Source of the DNA: Rickettsiales endosymbiont of Peranema trichophorum | GTDB taxonomy: Bacteria; Pseudomonadota; Alphaproteobacteria; Rickettsiales; Midichloriaceae | DNA: 58,984 nucleotides | NCBI RefSeq assembly: GCF_004210275.1 | Contig: NZ_SCFA01000059.1 | Location: 1 to 58,984, forward strand | Direction: 5' to 3' | Part shown: one piece after another, positions 27,682 to 36,497 of the stretch | Numbering within the stretch: the first letter of the stretch is position 1 | Layout of the letters: each line of letters opens with the position of its first letter | Notes under the pieces: model-generated | Databases searched by the model: none | What the model saw: the letters and a program-made list of their open reading frames with translations, nothing else | Told to the model about the DNA's origin: nothing | Program-made: the position numbers and the translations under genes

Positions 27682-27771
27682 TGGAGGAAGGAAAGGGATT
27701 CGAACCCTTGATACTCTCGCAAGTATATGCACTTTCCAGGCGCACGCCTTAGACCGCTCGGCCACCCTTCC
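27682..27771 (-). tRNA. tRNA-Ser (anticodon GGA)
   Basis: Class II tRNA with acceptor GGAAGGG/TCCTTCC, D-arm GCC...GGC, anticodon stem-loop TGCGC-CTGGAAA-GTGCA (anticodon GGA, serine UCC/UCU), a long variable arm (TATACTTGCGAGAGTAT) and T-arm AAGGG-TTCGAAT-CCCTT. The CCA end is encoded (27682-27684). The discriminator base at 27685 reads U, whereas bacterial tRNA-Ser normally has G73. Confidence 0.95.
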
Positions 27772-27806
27772 ATATTTTAGATGCCACAGTGGTTAATTTA
27801 ACAGGA

Positions 27807-28298
27807 CTATTTAAATTTGTCGAGTTTACATTTACCATTAGCTCCATAGAATGTACCATTTACATTTCTTGAGCCTTCGACATCTCCAAAAGCCATTTTA
27901 ATATCCAGTACATCTTTACCCCCCAATAAATCTACAATGATCTCTGGCCATTCTACGATCATGATATTGCTCATGGCATCTTCTATACCAATTTCTTTCA
28001 GTTCTACCACTGATTGAATACGGTACAGGTCAAGATGCCATACTGGTCCTTTATTGGTGTCATAAATGTGAACAATATTAAAAGTAGGGCTAGTAACCTC
28101 TTGAACAAGAGGATATGACAAATGATTGATAATATGCTTTGCGATGGTTGTCTTTCCAACACCAAGATCTCCTCTTAGGCAAACTATAAATGGAGGTTCT
28201 AGTTGCTTTGCGAGAAGTTGCGCAAAGTTCGTTAGTTCCTTGATATTTGCGATACTGAGATCGACGGTGTGACCGCCTAATTCCTTAATTTCAGGCAT
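27807..28298 (-). CDS. tsaE: tRNA threonylcarbamoyladenosine biosynthesis ATPase TsaE
   Basis: ATPase that works with TsaB and TsaD to form t6A37 in ANN-decoding tRNAs. The 163-residue protein has the P-loop GDLGVGKTT at about 44-52, TSPTFNIVHIYD and WHLDLYRI, and VEWPEII, all family signatures. Its ATG is at 28298, just downstream of a small unknown gene on the same strand. C-terminal part (after about 135) is variable. Confidence 0.94.
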   Translation of the reverse strand: MPEIKELGGHTVDLSIANIKELTNFAQLLAKQLEPPFIVCLRGDLGVGKTTIAKHIINHLSYPLVQEVTSPTFNIVHIYDTNKGPVWHLDLYRIQSVVELKEIGIEDAMSNIMIVEWPEIIVDLLGGKDVLDIKMAFGDVEGSRNVNGTFYGANGKCKLDKFK

Positions 28299-28333
28299 CT
28301 ATATCATCTCGTATGCTCACAATGGACAAGGAC

Positions 28334-28588
28334 TTAGTGACCTCCATGTGTAATACCAATTGGGATGGTTGGTACGATGCCAAGAGGAGTAGGTGGTGGA
28401 GCAAGCTGTCCAACCAACACGCCTGGTATTTCCAATGCCGCGATTGTACCTGCCATTCCAATACTTGGAAAAGCGCATCGATGCAGTGGCATAATTTCCT
28501 TGACACAGTCATGTACACCATCCCCGTGAAGAAAGCCATGATCAAGACTTGGAGCTGTTCTACCACCGTTTTCTACAGAATTTGACAT
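28334..28588 (-). CDS. Small Gly/Pro-rich protein of unknown function
   Basis: 84-residue frame with AT-rich third codon positions and balanced composition. It reads GDGVHDCVKEIMPLHRCAFP and then a Gly/Pro-rich segment with IPGVLVGQLAPPPTPLG and a final GITHGGH. Two cysteines and six histidines might bind metal. I do not recognise the family; there is faint resemblance to PAAR-type spike proteins in the repeated IPGVLVG and GIVPTIPIG turns, but not enough to assign it. It lies 35 bp upstream of tsaE on the same strand. Two other frames cover the same DNA (28291-28566 minus, 28313-28585 plus) and look less protein-like. Confidence 0.5.
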   Translation of the reverse strand: MSNSVENGGRTAPSLDHGFLHGDGVHDCVKEIMPLHRCAFPSIGMAGTIAALEIPGVLVGQLAPPPTPLGIVPTIPIGITHGGH

Positions 28589-28720
28589 ATAAATACGAAT
28601 CTATACTTGCTATTATTATATTTTGATCATAGTCGCCATCAAAACCGACAGCAATGAAATTTTGCTAATATTTGCAAACACTAGGTTTAATTTTTTGTTA
28701 GAACTATATTCCACTTCAAA

Positions 28721-30064
28721 TTAGAGAGGTTTTGCAAATAAAGTATGGGAATTAGACTTCAGTATCTCAACTTCCAAGAAAGTGTTTAACACGTCTTGGG
28801 CAGACCCATCATACCCTTCTACCACCACATTTTGCATATGTCTTGATTTTGCTCTGTACTGATTGGGGTGCTTACCCGTTTCGTACACCAGTACCGTCTG
28901 CTTTGTACCGATTGCTTTCTCATTGAATTCCACCTGTTGACCCTTTAAAAGTGCCTGTAGGGCCGCTAACCTTTCTTCTTTGATCTCTTCTGGCACCTGA
29001 TTTTGCAACACTGCGGCAGGAGTTCCCAGTCTTGGGCTGTATTTAAATGAGTACGATTGTGCAAACTTCACTTTTTTAACTAGATCAAGGGTTTCTTCAA
29101 AATCCTTGTCTGACTCACCAGGATATCCGACGATAAAATCGGATGAAAAGGCAATATCAGGACAAATACTTCTGTAGCGCTCTATCACTTCTATATAGTA
29201 CTCTTTGGTGTGTTTCCTGTTCATTAGCTTCAATATTCTGTCAGAACCAGACTGGACTGGCAAATGCAGGAATGGCATTAGTTTTTCTTCTTCACTGTGT
29301 GCTCTCAAAAGCTCATCATCTAGCATATCAACGGGATGTGACGTCGTATACCTTATTTGATTCAGCCCCTTGATTCTGGCTATATGATGAATCAACTTAC
29401 CCAAACTCCAGAGTTGACCATCACTCCCTTCTCCACGATATGCGCTGACATTTTGTCCTAGCAGTGTAATCTCTTTTGCTCCATGCGCGACGGCCTTTAC
29501 TGCTTCTCTATATATTTCACCTACTGTTCTGGAATATTCGGCACCTCTGGTAAATGGCACGCAACAAAAATGACAAAATTTATTACACCCCTCCTGCACG
29601 GTAAGAAAAACAGATGGACCAGCCTGTTGCGTTTCCTCTGGTAGAAAGTCAAATTTTGACTCTACGGGGAAATCTAGATTTACAACCCATCTTTTTTCTC
29701 TCTTAGCAGTTTCAATGAGTTCAGGTAGGTTATGGTAGGACTGTGGTCCTACTACGATATCTACATAACCAGCTCTTCTCGCTATTTCTTCACCTTCAGC
29801 CTGGGCTACGCAGCCTGCGACTACAATCATCATATCTTGACCCTTGGCTGCTTTTGCTTCTTTTATCTTTTTTAACTTACCAAGCTGCGAATATACCTTT
29901 TCTGCTGCTTTTTCTCTGATATGGCATGTGTTTAGCAAGACCAGGTCTGCATCCACTAATGTTTTTGATGCTACAAAGCCATGTGGTTTTAACAAGGCCT
30001 CCATCTTGGCAGAATCATAGACGTTCATCTGACATCCGTAAGTTTTTATGTAAAGCTTCTTCAT
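28721..30064 (-). CDS. miaB: tRNA-2-methylthio-N6-dimethylallyladenosine synthase MiaB
   Basis: Radical-SAM methylthiotransferase that converts i6A37 to ms2i6A37 in tRNAs reading UNN codons. The 447-residue protein has the UPF0004 N-terminal domain (TYGCQMNVYDS, LLNTCHIREKA, VVAGCVAQAEG supplying three cysteines for one cluster), the radical-SAM motif GCNKFCHFCCVPFTRG for the second cluster, and a C-terminal TRAM domain. Full length. Confidence 0.96.
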   Translation of the reverse strand: MKKLYIKTYGCQMNVYDSAKMEALLKPHGFVASKTLVDADLVLLNTCHIREKAAEKVYSQLGKLKKIKEAKAAKGQDMMIVVAGCVAQAEGEEIARRAGYVDIVVGPQSYHNLPELIETAKREKRWVVNLDFPVESKFDFLPEETQQAGPSVFLTVQEGCNKFCHFCCVPFTRGAEYSRTVGEIYREAVKAVAHGAKEITLLGQNVSAYRGEGSDGQLWSLGKLIHHIARIKGLNQIRYTTSHPVDMLDDELLRAHSEEEKLMPFLHLPVQSGSDRILKLMNRKHTKEYYIEVIERYRSICPDIAFSSDFIVGYPGESDKDFEETLDLVKKVKFAQSYSFKYSPRLGTPAAVLQNQVPEEIKEERLAALQALLKGQQVEFNEKAIGTKQTVLVYETGKHPNQYRAKSRHMQNVVVEGYDGSAQDVLNTFLEVEILKSNSHTLFAKPL

Positions 30065-30185
30065 GTTAAAGGTCGATAAGGTTTTTTATGCTAAACAAAC
30101 AATGCACACAATAGGTATAATAATACTTCATTGATTTGTCGACAATTTTTGTAAAACATATAAAACTTGTATAAATAAGTAAAAG

Positions 30186-30215
30186 TTGACATTTTCCAGA
30201 CACAAGATGTACAAA
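30186..30215 (+). promoter_or_regulatory. Candidate promoter of dapF
   Basis: Consensus TTGACA (30186-30191), 18-base spacer, TACAAA (30210-30215), about 70 bases before the dapF start, in the gap divergent to miaB. The -10 matches consensus at only 4 of 6 positions. Confidence 0.4.
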
Positions 30216-30283
30216 ACTAATGCCACATAGATAAAGACAATTGCAGTAGTGTGGTTATTTAACAGTATCAGCGGTGATTATTG

Positions 30284-31096
30284 ATGGTAAAATTTGTCAA
30301 AATGCATGGTCTTGGGAATGACTTTGTTATTATAGACGGACGTAACATTGACTTGCATTACGATGCATCAAATATTTGGAAGATTGCTGATAGAAGATAT
30401 GGTGTTGGTTGCGATCAGTTGATCATCATAGAGAACTCCAAAATTGCAGACTGCAAGATGACGATATTTAATCAAGATGGTTCTAGTTCAGGGGCTTGTG
30501 GCAATGCGACTCGTTGTGTTACCAAACTTCTTAAACTAGAACATGGGACTATAGAGGTAGGAGACAGAATTTTAAGCTTTTATGTTAATGGCAATAACTA
30601 TGAAATTAACATGGGCAGAGCAAATTTTGACTGGAAGACAATTCCTCTATTAAATGACATCGATCCTATGAGCATATCATTTCAAGATCATGAGTGCTTT
30701 GAGAATGATGACTTGAAAATAGGACATGCTGTTCAAATAGGGAACCCTCATCTTGTTTTTTTCTTACATGACTTTACTGCACTTAGTATTTCACAGGTCG
30801 GCCATTACTTTGAGCACCACCATATGTTCCCGGAAATGGCAAACGTTAATTTTGCGCAAATAGTTCATCCACAGCTTATCAACCTTAAGGTATGGGAGAG
30901 AGGTGCGGGCATGACATTGGCATGCGGGTCAGGGGCGTGCGCAACGGTAGCCGTAGGACATCGTAAGGGGTTACTTAGTAATAGCTGTACTGTTAGGCTA
31001 CCGGGGGGGGAGTTGTGCATAAGAATAGAGGATAATGGTGATATACATATGACAGGCCCTGCAACGGAGGTTTTTACTGGTTACTTTAACCTTTAG
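30284..31096 (+). CDS. dapF: Diaminopimelate epimerase
   Basis: Interconverts LL- and meso-diaminopimelate, for peptidoglycan and lysine. Start chosen at ATG 30284 (MVKFVKMHGLGNDFVIID); TTG 30281 would add one residue. The two catalytic cysteines lie in SGACGNATRC (near residue 75) and LACGSGACATVAVG (near 212). 270 aa, normal length. A run of eight G (31003-31010) lies in the codons for LPGGEL near the C-terminus. dapD and dapE are about 13 kb away. Confidence 0.96.
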   Translation: MVKFVKMHGLGNDFVIIDGRNIDLHYDASNIWKIADRRYGVGCDQLIIIENSKIADCKMTIFNQDGSSSGACGNATRCVTKLLKLEHGTIEVGDRILSFYVNGNNYEINMGRANFDWKTIPLLNDIDPMSISFQDHECFENDDLKIGHAVQIGNPHLVFFLHDFTALSISQVGHYFEHHHMFPEMANVNFAQIVHPQLINLKVWERGAGMTLACGSGACATVAVGHRKGLLSNSCTVRLPGGELCIRIEDNGDIHMTGPATEVFTGYFNL

Positions 31097-31192
31097 TAAA
31101 TTTTACCCCTTGCCATTCGCCCATCTTCCCCTCATTCACTGCATTACATTGACTGCATTTCTATGATCGCCATTGCTTTCATAAATCTTGTA

Positions 31193-32128
31193 TCATACGT
31201 GAACCGCAGTTCCATCATTTAAAAGAGTAGCTTGTCCTGATTTCACTAATTCTTTGATGTATCTCCAATGCTTACTACTTACCATACCATCTCTAGCATA
31301 TACGTATACTGGCTTTCCGGTTGCACAGGCTTCGCTACACATCGATATTGAATCACCAGTAACGATCACTGCACTTGCTCCACCTAAAAAGGCCATATAT
31401 GGGTTATCTGATGCATTAGAATCATCTGGTACGTAGAGGTGATGCTTGAGACCGTTGCACGATAAACCATCCATCAGCCTGGTAACGTGGTTGTTAGTAG
31501 TTCTCCTGCTACACGTAATCAAAAAATAAGCATCAAGGTTATTTTGTATTTCTAACAGACAGCTAAGAATCTCATCAATATTGCGATCGCTAAACCTACA
31601 GCCTTTGCTATTGCCACCAATTAGGACTGCAATGAATTTGGTAGGATTAGCCGCACTTATTTCAGCCTCATGACTGTGAGAATGAAACCATCTGTTCCAC
31701 TCACTGTTTAGCTTATCAGGAGAAAGGTATGAGATAGCACCATCGTAAAATACAACATTATTAGGATATCTCCTCCACCACCTCTTGTCATGGCTAGGTA
31801 ACAAAACTATATCAAAGTTACTGTAGTAAAATGCAGGCTTTAAAATCTGTATAACCTTCAGATCTTTGTTTAGTTCCTTTAGACCCAAAGCAACCACAGA
31901 AGCCCTTCGTCCACTGCTAATTACTAGCTCAACATCACAGTGATCACGAACAGCATCAAGGCTTTCAGCTTCCAAAACGCTAAGCTTGTTTCTGTGAAGA
32001 TAAACAAATGATATGAGTTTTCTGTATTTTAGGAACTTTTCTTCAAATGTTAAGCCGAGGAGAGAGGCAAGAGCTTTAGCTTGATTAGAGCTTCCAACTC
32101 TGTCATCTGTCAGAACCCATACACTCAA
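31193..32128 (-). CDS. ELM1/GtrOC1-family putative glycosyltransferase-like protein
   Basis: 311-residue protein of the mitochondrial-fission ELM1 family (formerly DUF1022), widespread in alphaproteobacteria; the bacterial role is unknown. Visible signatures are the N-terminal [49 protein letters not shown] and the C-terminal [22 protein letters not shown], which looks like a GT-B-type nucleotide-sugar pocket. Its start overlaps the rplQ stop by 4 bp, so it is co-translated as the last gene of the rpsM-rpsK-rpoA-rplQ unit. Confidence 0.82.
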   Translation of the reverse strand: MSVWVLTDDRVGSSNQAKALASLLGLTFEEKFLKYRKLISFVYLHRNKLSVLEAESLDAVRDHCDVELVISSGRRASVVALGLKELNKDLKVIQILKPAFYYSNFDIVLLPSHDKRWWRRYPNNVVFYDGAISYLSPDKLNSEWNRWFHSHSHEAEISAANPTKFIAVLIGGNSKGCRFSDRNIDEILSCLLEIQNNLDAYFLITCSRRTTNNHVTRLMDGLSCNGLKHHLYVPDDSNASDNPYMAFLGGASAVIVTGDSISMCSEACATGKPVYVYARDGMVSSKHWRYIKELVKSGQATLLNDGTAVHV

Positions 32129-32556
32129 GCGGATAAGGCTCCTTGCTTGACTTCACTCGCACCACTTTTAGCACCAACTATTGCACCCTTAGCCAAAAGG
32201 TCACGGTCTACAAGCTCAATAACAGCCATAGGAGCGCAATCACCGAACCTAAAGCCCGCCTTTAGAACTCTGGTATACCCGCCGTTTCTATTTACGTACC
32301 TCGGACCTACGACGTCAAACAGCTTCTTTACCTCTGGTGAATCGCCGAGGTATTGCATAGCTTGTCTCCTAGCATGTAAATCTCCTCTCTTACCGAGTGT
32401 GATCAACTTCTCCACAACACTCCTCAAGTCTTTAGCTTTGGGTAAAGTAGTTGTGATCTGCTCGTGCAGTATCAAGGACTTACTTAGATTCTTAAAAAGC
32501 GCACGTCTATGTCCTGTGTGCCTACCAAACTTCCTACCTTTAATCTTGTGATGCAT
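32125..32556 (-). CDS. rplQ: 50S ribosomal protein L17
   Basis: Large-subunit protein. 143 residues starting [20 protein letters not shown], with [18 protein letters not shown] and NGGYTRVLK...[16 protein letters not shown], all L17 signatures. A short C-terminal tail ([19 protein letters not shown]) extends past the E. coli form, as in other alphaproteobacteria. It follows rpoA by 24 bp. Confidence 0.97.
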   Translation of the reverse strand: MHHKIKGRKFGRHTGHRRALFKNLSKSLILHEQITTTLPKAKDLRSVVEKLITLGKRGDLHARRQAMQYLGDSPEVKKLFDVVGPRYVNRNGGYTRVLKAGFRFGDCAPMAVIELVDRDLLAKGAIVGAKSGASEVKQGALSA

Positions 32557-32580
32557 AGCTGCTATACCTTATTGTTATTT

Positions 32581-33606
32581 CTACTTCTCTTCGTACTGTT
32601 TGATAAGATCTTCAATGTTCTCAGGAGGCCATCCTGATACCACCATACCGAACCTCAGGCCCATACTAAGGAGTACTTCTTTAATTTCATTTAAAGACTT
32701 ACGGCCAAAGTTAGGTGTTCTCAACATTTCAGACTCAGTTTTAATGACTAAGTCACCTATATACCTAATATTATCGTTTCTGAGACAATTGTGAGAACGC
32801 ACAGACAATTCCAAATCCTCTACTTTTCTTAACAATACAGGATCAAACGGCAACTCGTCCTTTTCATCCTCTATACACTCCTCTGTATCTTCAAAGTTTA
32901 TGAACATCTGGAGCTGATCCTGGAGTATCTTTGCGGCAAGAGACAAGGCTATTTCTGGGGTCAACACGCCGTTAGTCTCAACAGTTAGGTACAACTTATC
33001 GTACTCTGTTTCTGAGCCAATTCTGCTGTGCTCCACTTTGAATGTTACTCTCTTAACAGGAGAGAAAAGGGAGTCAACGGTAATAAGGCCGATGTGGGAG
33101 TCGGCCAGTTGATGTTCTGAAGAGGCTATATAGCCTTTACCACTACTTACAAAAAACTCTATATCTATTTTTGCATCTTTGGCCAAGTGACAGATGACTA
33201 GATCTTTGTTAACAATCTCGATATCATCTGCGGTCTGAATCTGTCCTGCGAGGACAGGCCCTTCACCAGTCACAGACAATCTAATCTTTTTTCTCTCGTG
33301 TCCAGCGTACTTTATAACAATAGATTTGATGTTCAAAATGACGTCGGTAACATCTTCCCTTACGCCTGGGATAGTCGAAAACTCGTGCTCCACACCGTCA
33401 ATTTTTACGGCGACTACAGCAGCACCCTGAAGCGACGATAACAAAATACGTCTCAAAGCATTACCGAGAGTGATACCAAAGCCTCTCTCAAGAGGTTCCA
33501 CTCTGAAGGTACAAACATTGCCTTCATTATTTTCAAGAAAATATTGCGAAGGCTTGACCAAAGATGTCCAGTTACTAGAAACGATATTTCTCACAGCTTC
33601 TGCCAT
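32581..33606 (-). CDS. rpoA: DNA-directed RNA polymerase alpha subunit
   Basis: 341-residue alpha subunit. The N-terminal dimerisation domain has [23 protein letters not shown], shared with all bacterial alpha subunits; an acidic linker ([17 protein letters not shown], about 238-254) leads to a C-terminal domain with [15 protein letters not shown] and [15 protein letters not shown], which contacts UP elements and activators. Full length. Between rpsK and rplQ in the standard order. Confidence 0.97.
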   Translation of the reverse strand: MAEAVRNIVSSNWTSLVKPSQYFLENNEGNVCTFRVEPLERGFGITLGNALRRILLSSLQGAAVVAVKIDGVEHEFSTIPGVREDVTDVILNIKSIVIKYAGHERKKIRLSVTGEGPVLAGQIQTADDIEIVNKDLVICHLAKDAKIDIEFFVSSGKGYIASSEHQLADSHIGLITVDSLFSPVKRVTFKVEHSRIGSETEYDKLYLTVETNGVLTPEIALSLAAKILQDQLQMFINFEDTEECIEDEKDELPFDPVLLRKVEDLELSVRSHNCLRNDNIRYIGDLVIKTESEMLRTPNFGRKSLNEIKEVLLSMGLRFGMVVSGWPPENIEDLIKQYEEK

Positions 33607-33674
33607 TTACTCCCTTACCAAAAAATTAATACAAACTACTTACGACACAGAGGACAGCACAACAAAACATAAAA

Positions 33675-34055
33675 TCAGATTCTCCTTCTCTTAGGTGGCT
33701 GACACCCATTATGAGGAACCGGAGTCACATCCTTGATCGTAGTAACTGTCAGACCAGAGCTAACCAAAGCCCTGATTGCGGATTCTCTACCGGTGCCTGG
33801 ACCTTTAACCCTAACCGACACGGTTTTCAAACCGTACTCCATAGCCCTAGAGGCAGCTTTACCAGCTGTTACTTGAGCAGCATAGGGAGTAGATTTCCTT
33901 GACCCTTTGAACCCATTAGTACCAGCAGATGACCACACCACTACATCGCCTTGGATATCAGTAATAGTAACGATAGTGTTATTAAATGTAGCCAGGACAT
34001 GAGCTACACCTACTACCACGTTTCTTTTTTTTGCAGATTTCTTGGCCTGTACCAT
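33675..34055 (-). CDS. rpsK: 30S ribosomal protein S11
   Basis: 126 residues; shows [29 protein letters not shown] and [17 protein letters not shown], and ends in [11 protein letters not shown] (canonical C-terminus PPKRRRV). Small-subunit platform protein. It follows rpsM by 11 bp. Confidence 0.97.
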   Translation of the reverse strand: MVQAKKSAKKRNVVVGVAHVLATFNNTIVTITDIQGDVVVWSSAGTNGFKGSRKSTPYAAQVTAGKAASRAMEYGLKTVSVRVKGPGTGRESAIRALVSSGLTVTTIKDVTPVPHNGCQPPKRRRI

Positions 34056-34066
34056 CTTGTTACCAA

Positions 34067-34444
34067 TTATTTCGTTGCTTTCTTCTTATTTGCAATCGCA
34101 ACCGCCTTACCTTTTCTGGTACGTGCGTTACTGTGCGTACGCTGCCCATGCACTGGGAGCCTCCTCATGTGTCTAATACCCTTATAACATTTTATATCCA
34201 TCAGGTTCTTAATATTTAAAGAGACCTCGCGTCTGAGCTCACCCTCAACAATATACTTTGAGTCTATTACCTCTCTTAACTTGCTGATCTCGTCTTCGCG
34301 CAGCTCTCTTACATCTTTTGAAGCCAAAACTCCAGCCTCTTTGCAGATCTCTACTGCTCTTTTTTGGCCAACTCCATGAATATAGGTCAGGCCAATCCAG
34401 ACCTGTTTGTTTAACGGTATATTTATTCCAGCGATACGTGCCAC
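34067..34444 (-). CDS. rpsM: 30S ribosomal protein S13
   Basis: 125 residues starting [26 protein letters not shown], ending with [26 protein letters not shown]; small-subunit head protein that touches the P-site tRNA. First gene of the unit; a good promoter lies at 34523-34550. The usual upstream neighbours (secY, adk, rpmJ) are absent, replaced by gatB. Confidence 0.97.
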   Translation of the reverse strand: MARIAGINIPLNKQVWIGLTYIHGVGQKRAVEICKEAGVLASKDVRELREDEISKLREVIDSKYIVEGELRREVSLNIKNLMDIKCYKGIRHMRRLPVHGQRTHSNARTRKGKAVAIANKKKATK

Positions 34445-34483
34445 ATTACACCTTTGCTACAACTTTAATAATATGTAAAAAAC

Positions 34484-34503
34484 CAGAGACACCTAAATAC
34501 ACA
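34484..34503 (-). promoter_or_regulatory. Inverted repeat in the rpsM leader
   Basis: On the minus strand, CACCTA, an 8-base loop and TAGGTG form a perfect 6-bp stem, followed by TCTCTGG and a T-run, about 40 bases before the rpsM ATG. It resembles an attenuator or a ribosomal-protein feedback target (in E. coli S4 binds the rpsM leader), but the structure is not the E. coli one. Confidence 0.35.
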
Positions 34504-34522
34504 TAGGTGAATATTACACGAG

Positions 34523-34550
34523 AATATAACCAACTTCCTCATAAAGTCAA
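34523..34550 (-). promoter_or_regulatory. Promoter of the rpsM-rpsK-rpoA-rplQ unit
   Basis: On the minus strand TTGACT (34550-34545), 16-base spacer, TATATT (34528-34523), just after the gatB stop and about 80 bases before rpsM. Good match; explains independent expression of this detached segment of the ribosomal operon. Confidence 0.6.
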
Positions 34551-34567
34551 TCACTCTTTAAATAACA

Positions 34568-36013
34568 TCAAAACTTCTTTAATTTCTCGATCAATAAAGT
34601 TTGTAAAGAGTTGGGATTAAGTCTACCCTTTGAAACCTTCATGACTTGACCAATAAAAAACGCCAGCAACTTTTCTTTTCCTGCTTTGTATTCTGCAACT
34701 TTGTCTTTGTTCTCTTTTAGCACCTGGTCGATAAACGCTTCTATATCACTTGAGTCTGTGACTTGTGTCAATCCTTCATCTTCAACTATAGCGCCAGGCT
34801 TTTTTCCGGTGGCAAACATAACATCAAAAACATGCTTTGCAATTTTACCGGAAATGACTTCGGACTTTATGAGTGAAAGCAATTCGGCTATTTCCTCTGG
34901 TTTTATGGAGCACTGGAGAATATTAAGATCGTGCTTATTTAGCCTGCCAAACAATTCACCAGTAATCCAGTTTGCAGCAGCTTTTGGATCAGCACCAAAG
35001 GATATCGTATCTTCAAAATACTGTGCGACCTCTTTATCAATAGACAGGACGTCGGCATCATATGTTGAAAGCCCTATATCCTCCACATACCTTTTTCTTT
35101 TTTGATCTGGCAATTCTGGTAATGATGCTCTTATATGTTCAACATAGTTCTCATCCAGAATGAGTGGCAACAGATCTGGATCAGAAAAATACCTGTAATC
35201 TTGAACATTTTCTTTGTCACGCATAGCCCTTGTAGCGCCAGTATCAGCGTCAAAAAGCCTAGTCTCTTGCTTTACAATTTCTCCGGATTCTAACAACTCA
35301 ACCTGTCTTTGTTTTTCAAACTCTATGGCGCGCATCACATTTTTTATCGAGTTTAAATTCTTCACTTCCACTCTATTGCCAAAAGCCTCGCTTCCTTTTT
35401 TCCTTACAGAGACATTAGCATCACATCTAAGGGAACCATTTTCCATATCTCCGTCACAAGCGCCTACGTACCTGAGAATCGACCTTAACTTTTTCATAAA
35501 CTCCCCGGCTTCTTTACTGCTTCTCATATCGGGGTCAGTCACTATCTCCATCAATCCAACCCCTGCTCTGTTTAAATCTACGTAAGTCTCTGTAGGACTT
35601 TGATCATGAAAACTTTTGCCGGCATCTTGTTCCATATGAATCCTTGTAACGCCGACCTCCTTTTTTATACCATCGGCAATCTCGATCTCCAACTTCCCTT
35701 TTCCAATTATAGGATATTCATATTGAGATATTTGGTATCCCTGTGGTAGGTCAGGATAAAAATAATTTTTTCTAGCAAACACTGAATACCTATTAATCTC
35801 TGCATTTAGTGCTATTCCTGTTCTAACCGCATGCTTTACACAGTCTCTATTTAGAACAGGTAGCATACCTGGCATTGCTACATCTATAAAGGACACATTC
35901 ACATTGGCTTCGTGACTAAACCTTGCGGAGCTGCTTGAAAATAATTTAGATTCAGAAGCGATTTGGGCATGTATCTCCAGACCTATGACCAATTCCCAGT
36001 CGTTTATCGCCAT
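34568..36013 (-). CDS. gatB: Aspartyl/glutamyl-tRNA amidotransferase subunit B
   Basis: Amidotransferase subunit of GatCAB, which converts Glu-tRNA-Gln or Asp-tRNA-Asn to the amidated forms; expected in alphaproteobacteria without GlnRS. The 481-residue protein has VIGLEIHAQ at 9-17, FYPDLPQGYQISQYEYPI, the GatB signature DVNRAGVGLMEIVTDPD-like segment (here DLNRAGVGLMEIVTDPD), and the C-terminal YqeY-like domain ending in a GRLNPNSLQTLL segment. Complete. gatA and gatC are not adjacent. Confidence 0.96.
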   Translation of the reverse strand: MAINDWELVIGLEIHAQIASESKLFSSSSARFSHEANVNVSFIDVAMPGMLPVLNRDCVKHAVRTGIALNAEINRYSVFARKNYFYPDLPQGYQISQYEYPIIGKGKLEIEIADGIKKEVGVTRIHMEQDAGKSFHDQSPTETYVDLNRAGVGLMEIVTDPDMRSSKEAGEFMKKLRSILRYVGACDGDMENGSLRCDANVSVRKKGSEAFGNRVEVKNLNSIKNVMRAIEFEKQRQVELLESGEIVKQETRLFDADTGATRAMRDKENVQDYRYFSDPDLLPLILDENYVEHIRASLPELPDQKRKRYVEDIGLSTYDADVLSIDKEVAQYFEDTISFGADPKAAANWITGELFGRLNKHDLNILQCSIKPEEIAELLSLIKSEVISGKIAKHVFDVMFATGKKPGAIVEDEGLTQVTDSSDIEAFIDQVLKENKDKVAEYKAGKEKLLAFFIGQVMKVSKGRLNPNSLQTLLIEKLKKF

Positions 36014-36497
36014 TCTATCTACTATATAAGTTTTATTTCGTTCAAAAGTTCTAACACTTTACAAAAATTTCATCAAGATCAAAAGCATCTTTTATCAACA
36101 CGCCCTCATATTGTTATATAGATTTATATATATATTATACTAATATATAATATTGGACTGTTCATATGTTTATAACAGATCTTGTTCTATGTTTACTTAA
36201 AACTTTACTAACATGTTGTAAACACACACATGAGTAACCCCAAATGGTTAGGTTTTGTTTCTCACAGAGTATTAAGTGATTGTGTTGAAATATTTTTGAA
36301 ACAGTTTAAGTTCGACATGTCGACAATTGTTGATATCTTTGTCAAACTGCTTAGACAATTTGTTAATGACAACATATCTGCCATCATATCAACAACGTAT
36401 TATGGATATATCAACAATTTATGTTTCTATTTTTCAACCACTCAAATACCTTGACTGTATCTATACCGTCTCTTCTGTTAGTACAAGTTAGGAACAT
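36014..36497. other. AT-rich gap with DnaA-box-like sites, candidate origin
   Basis: 484 bases between divergent gatB and tilS. A nearly pure A/T tract spans about 36112-36152. Four sites share TATCAACA: TTATCAACA at 36092-36100, its variant on the minus strand at 36328-36336, and ATATCAACA at 36386-36394 and 36408-36416 (DnaA box consensus TTATCCACA). TTAA-N7-CTAA at 36197-36211 is one base off a CtrA half-site pair. A 74-codon frame at 36230-36454 crosses it but looks spurious. Origin function is a guess. Confidence 0.35.

Noticed and set aside
28291-28566. 91-codon minus-strand frame whose end overlaps the tsaE start by 8 bp
   Set aside because: The overlap suggests coupling, but its composition (many Leu, His, Trp, Cys) looks like an out-of-frame reading of the 28334-28588 gene. 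I prefer the latter, with moderate confidence.
36230-36454. 74-codon plus-strand frame before tilS
   Set aside because: No ribosome-binding site, no recognisable domain, and it lies across the DnaA-box-like region. Retained only as a note.
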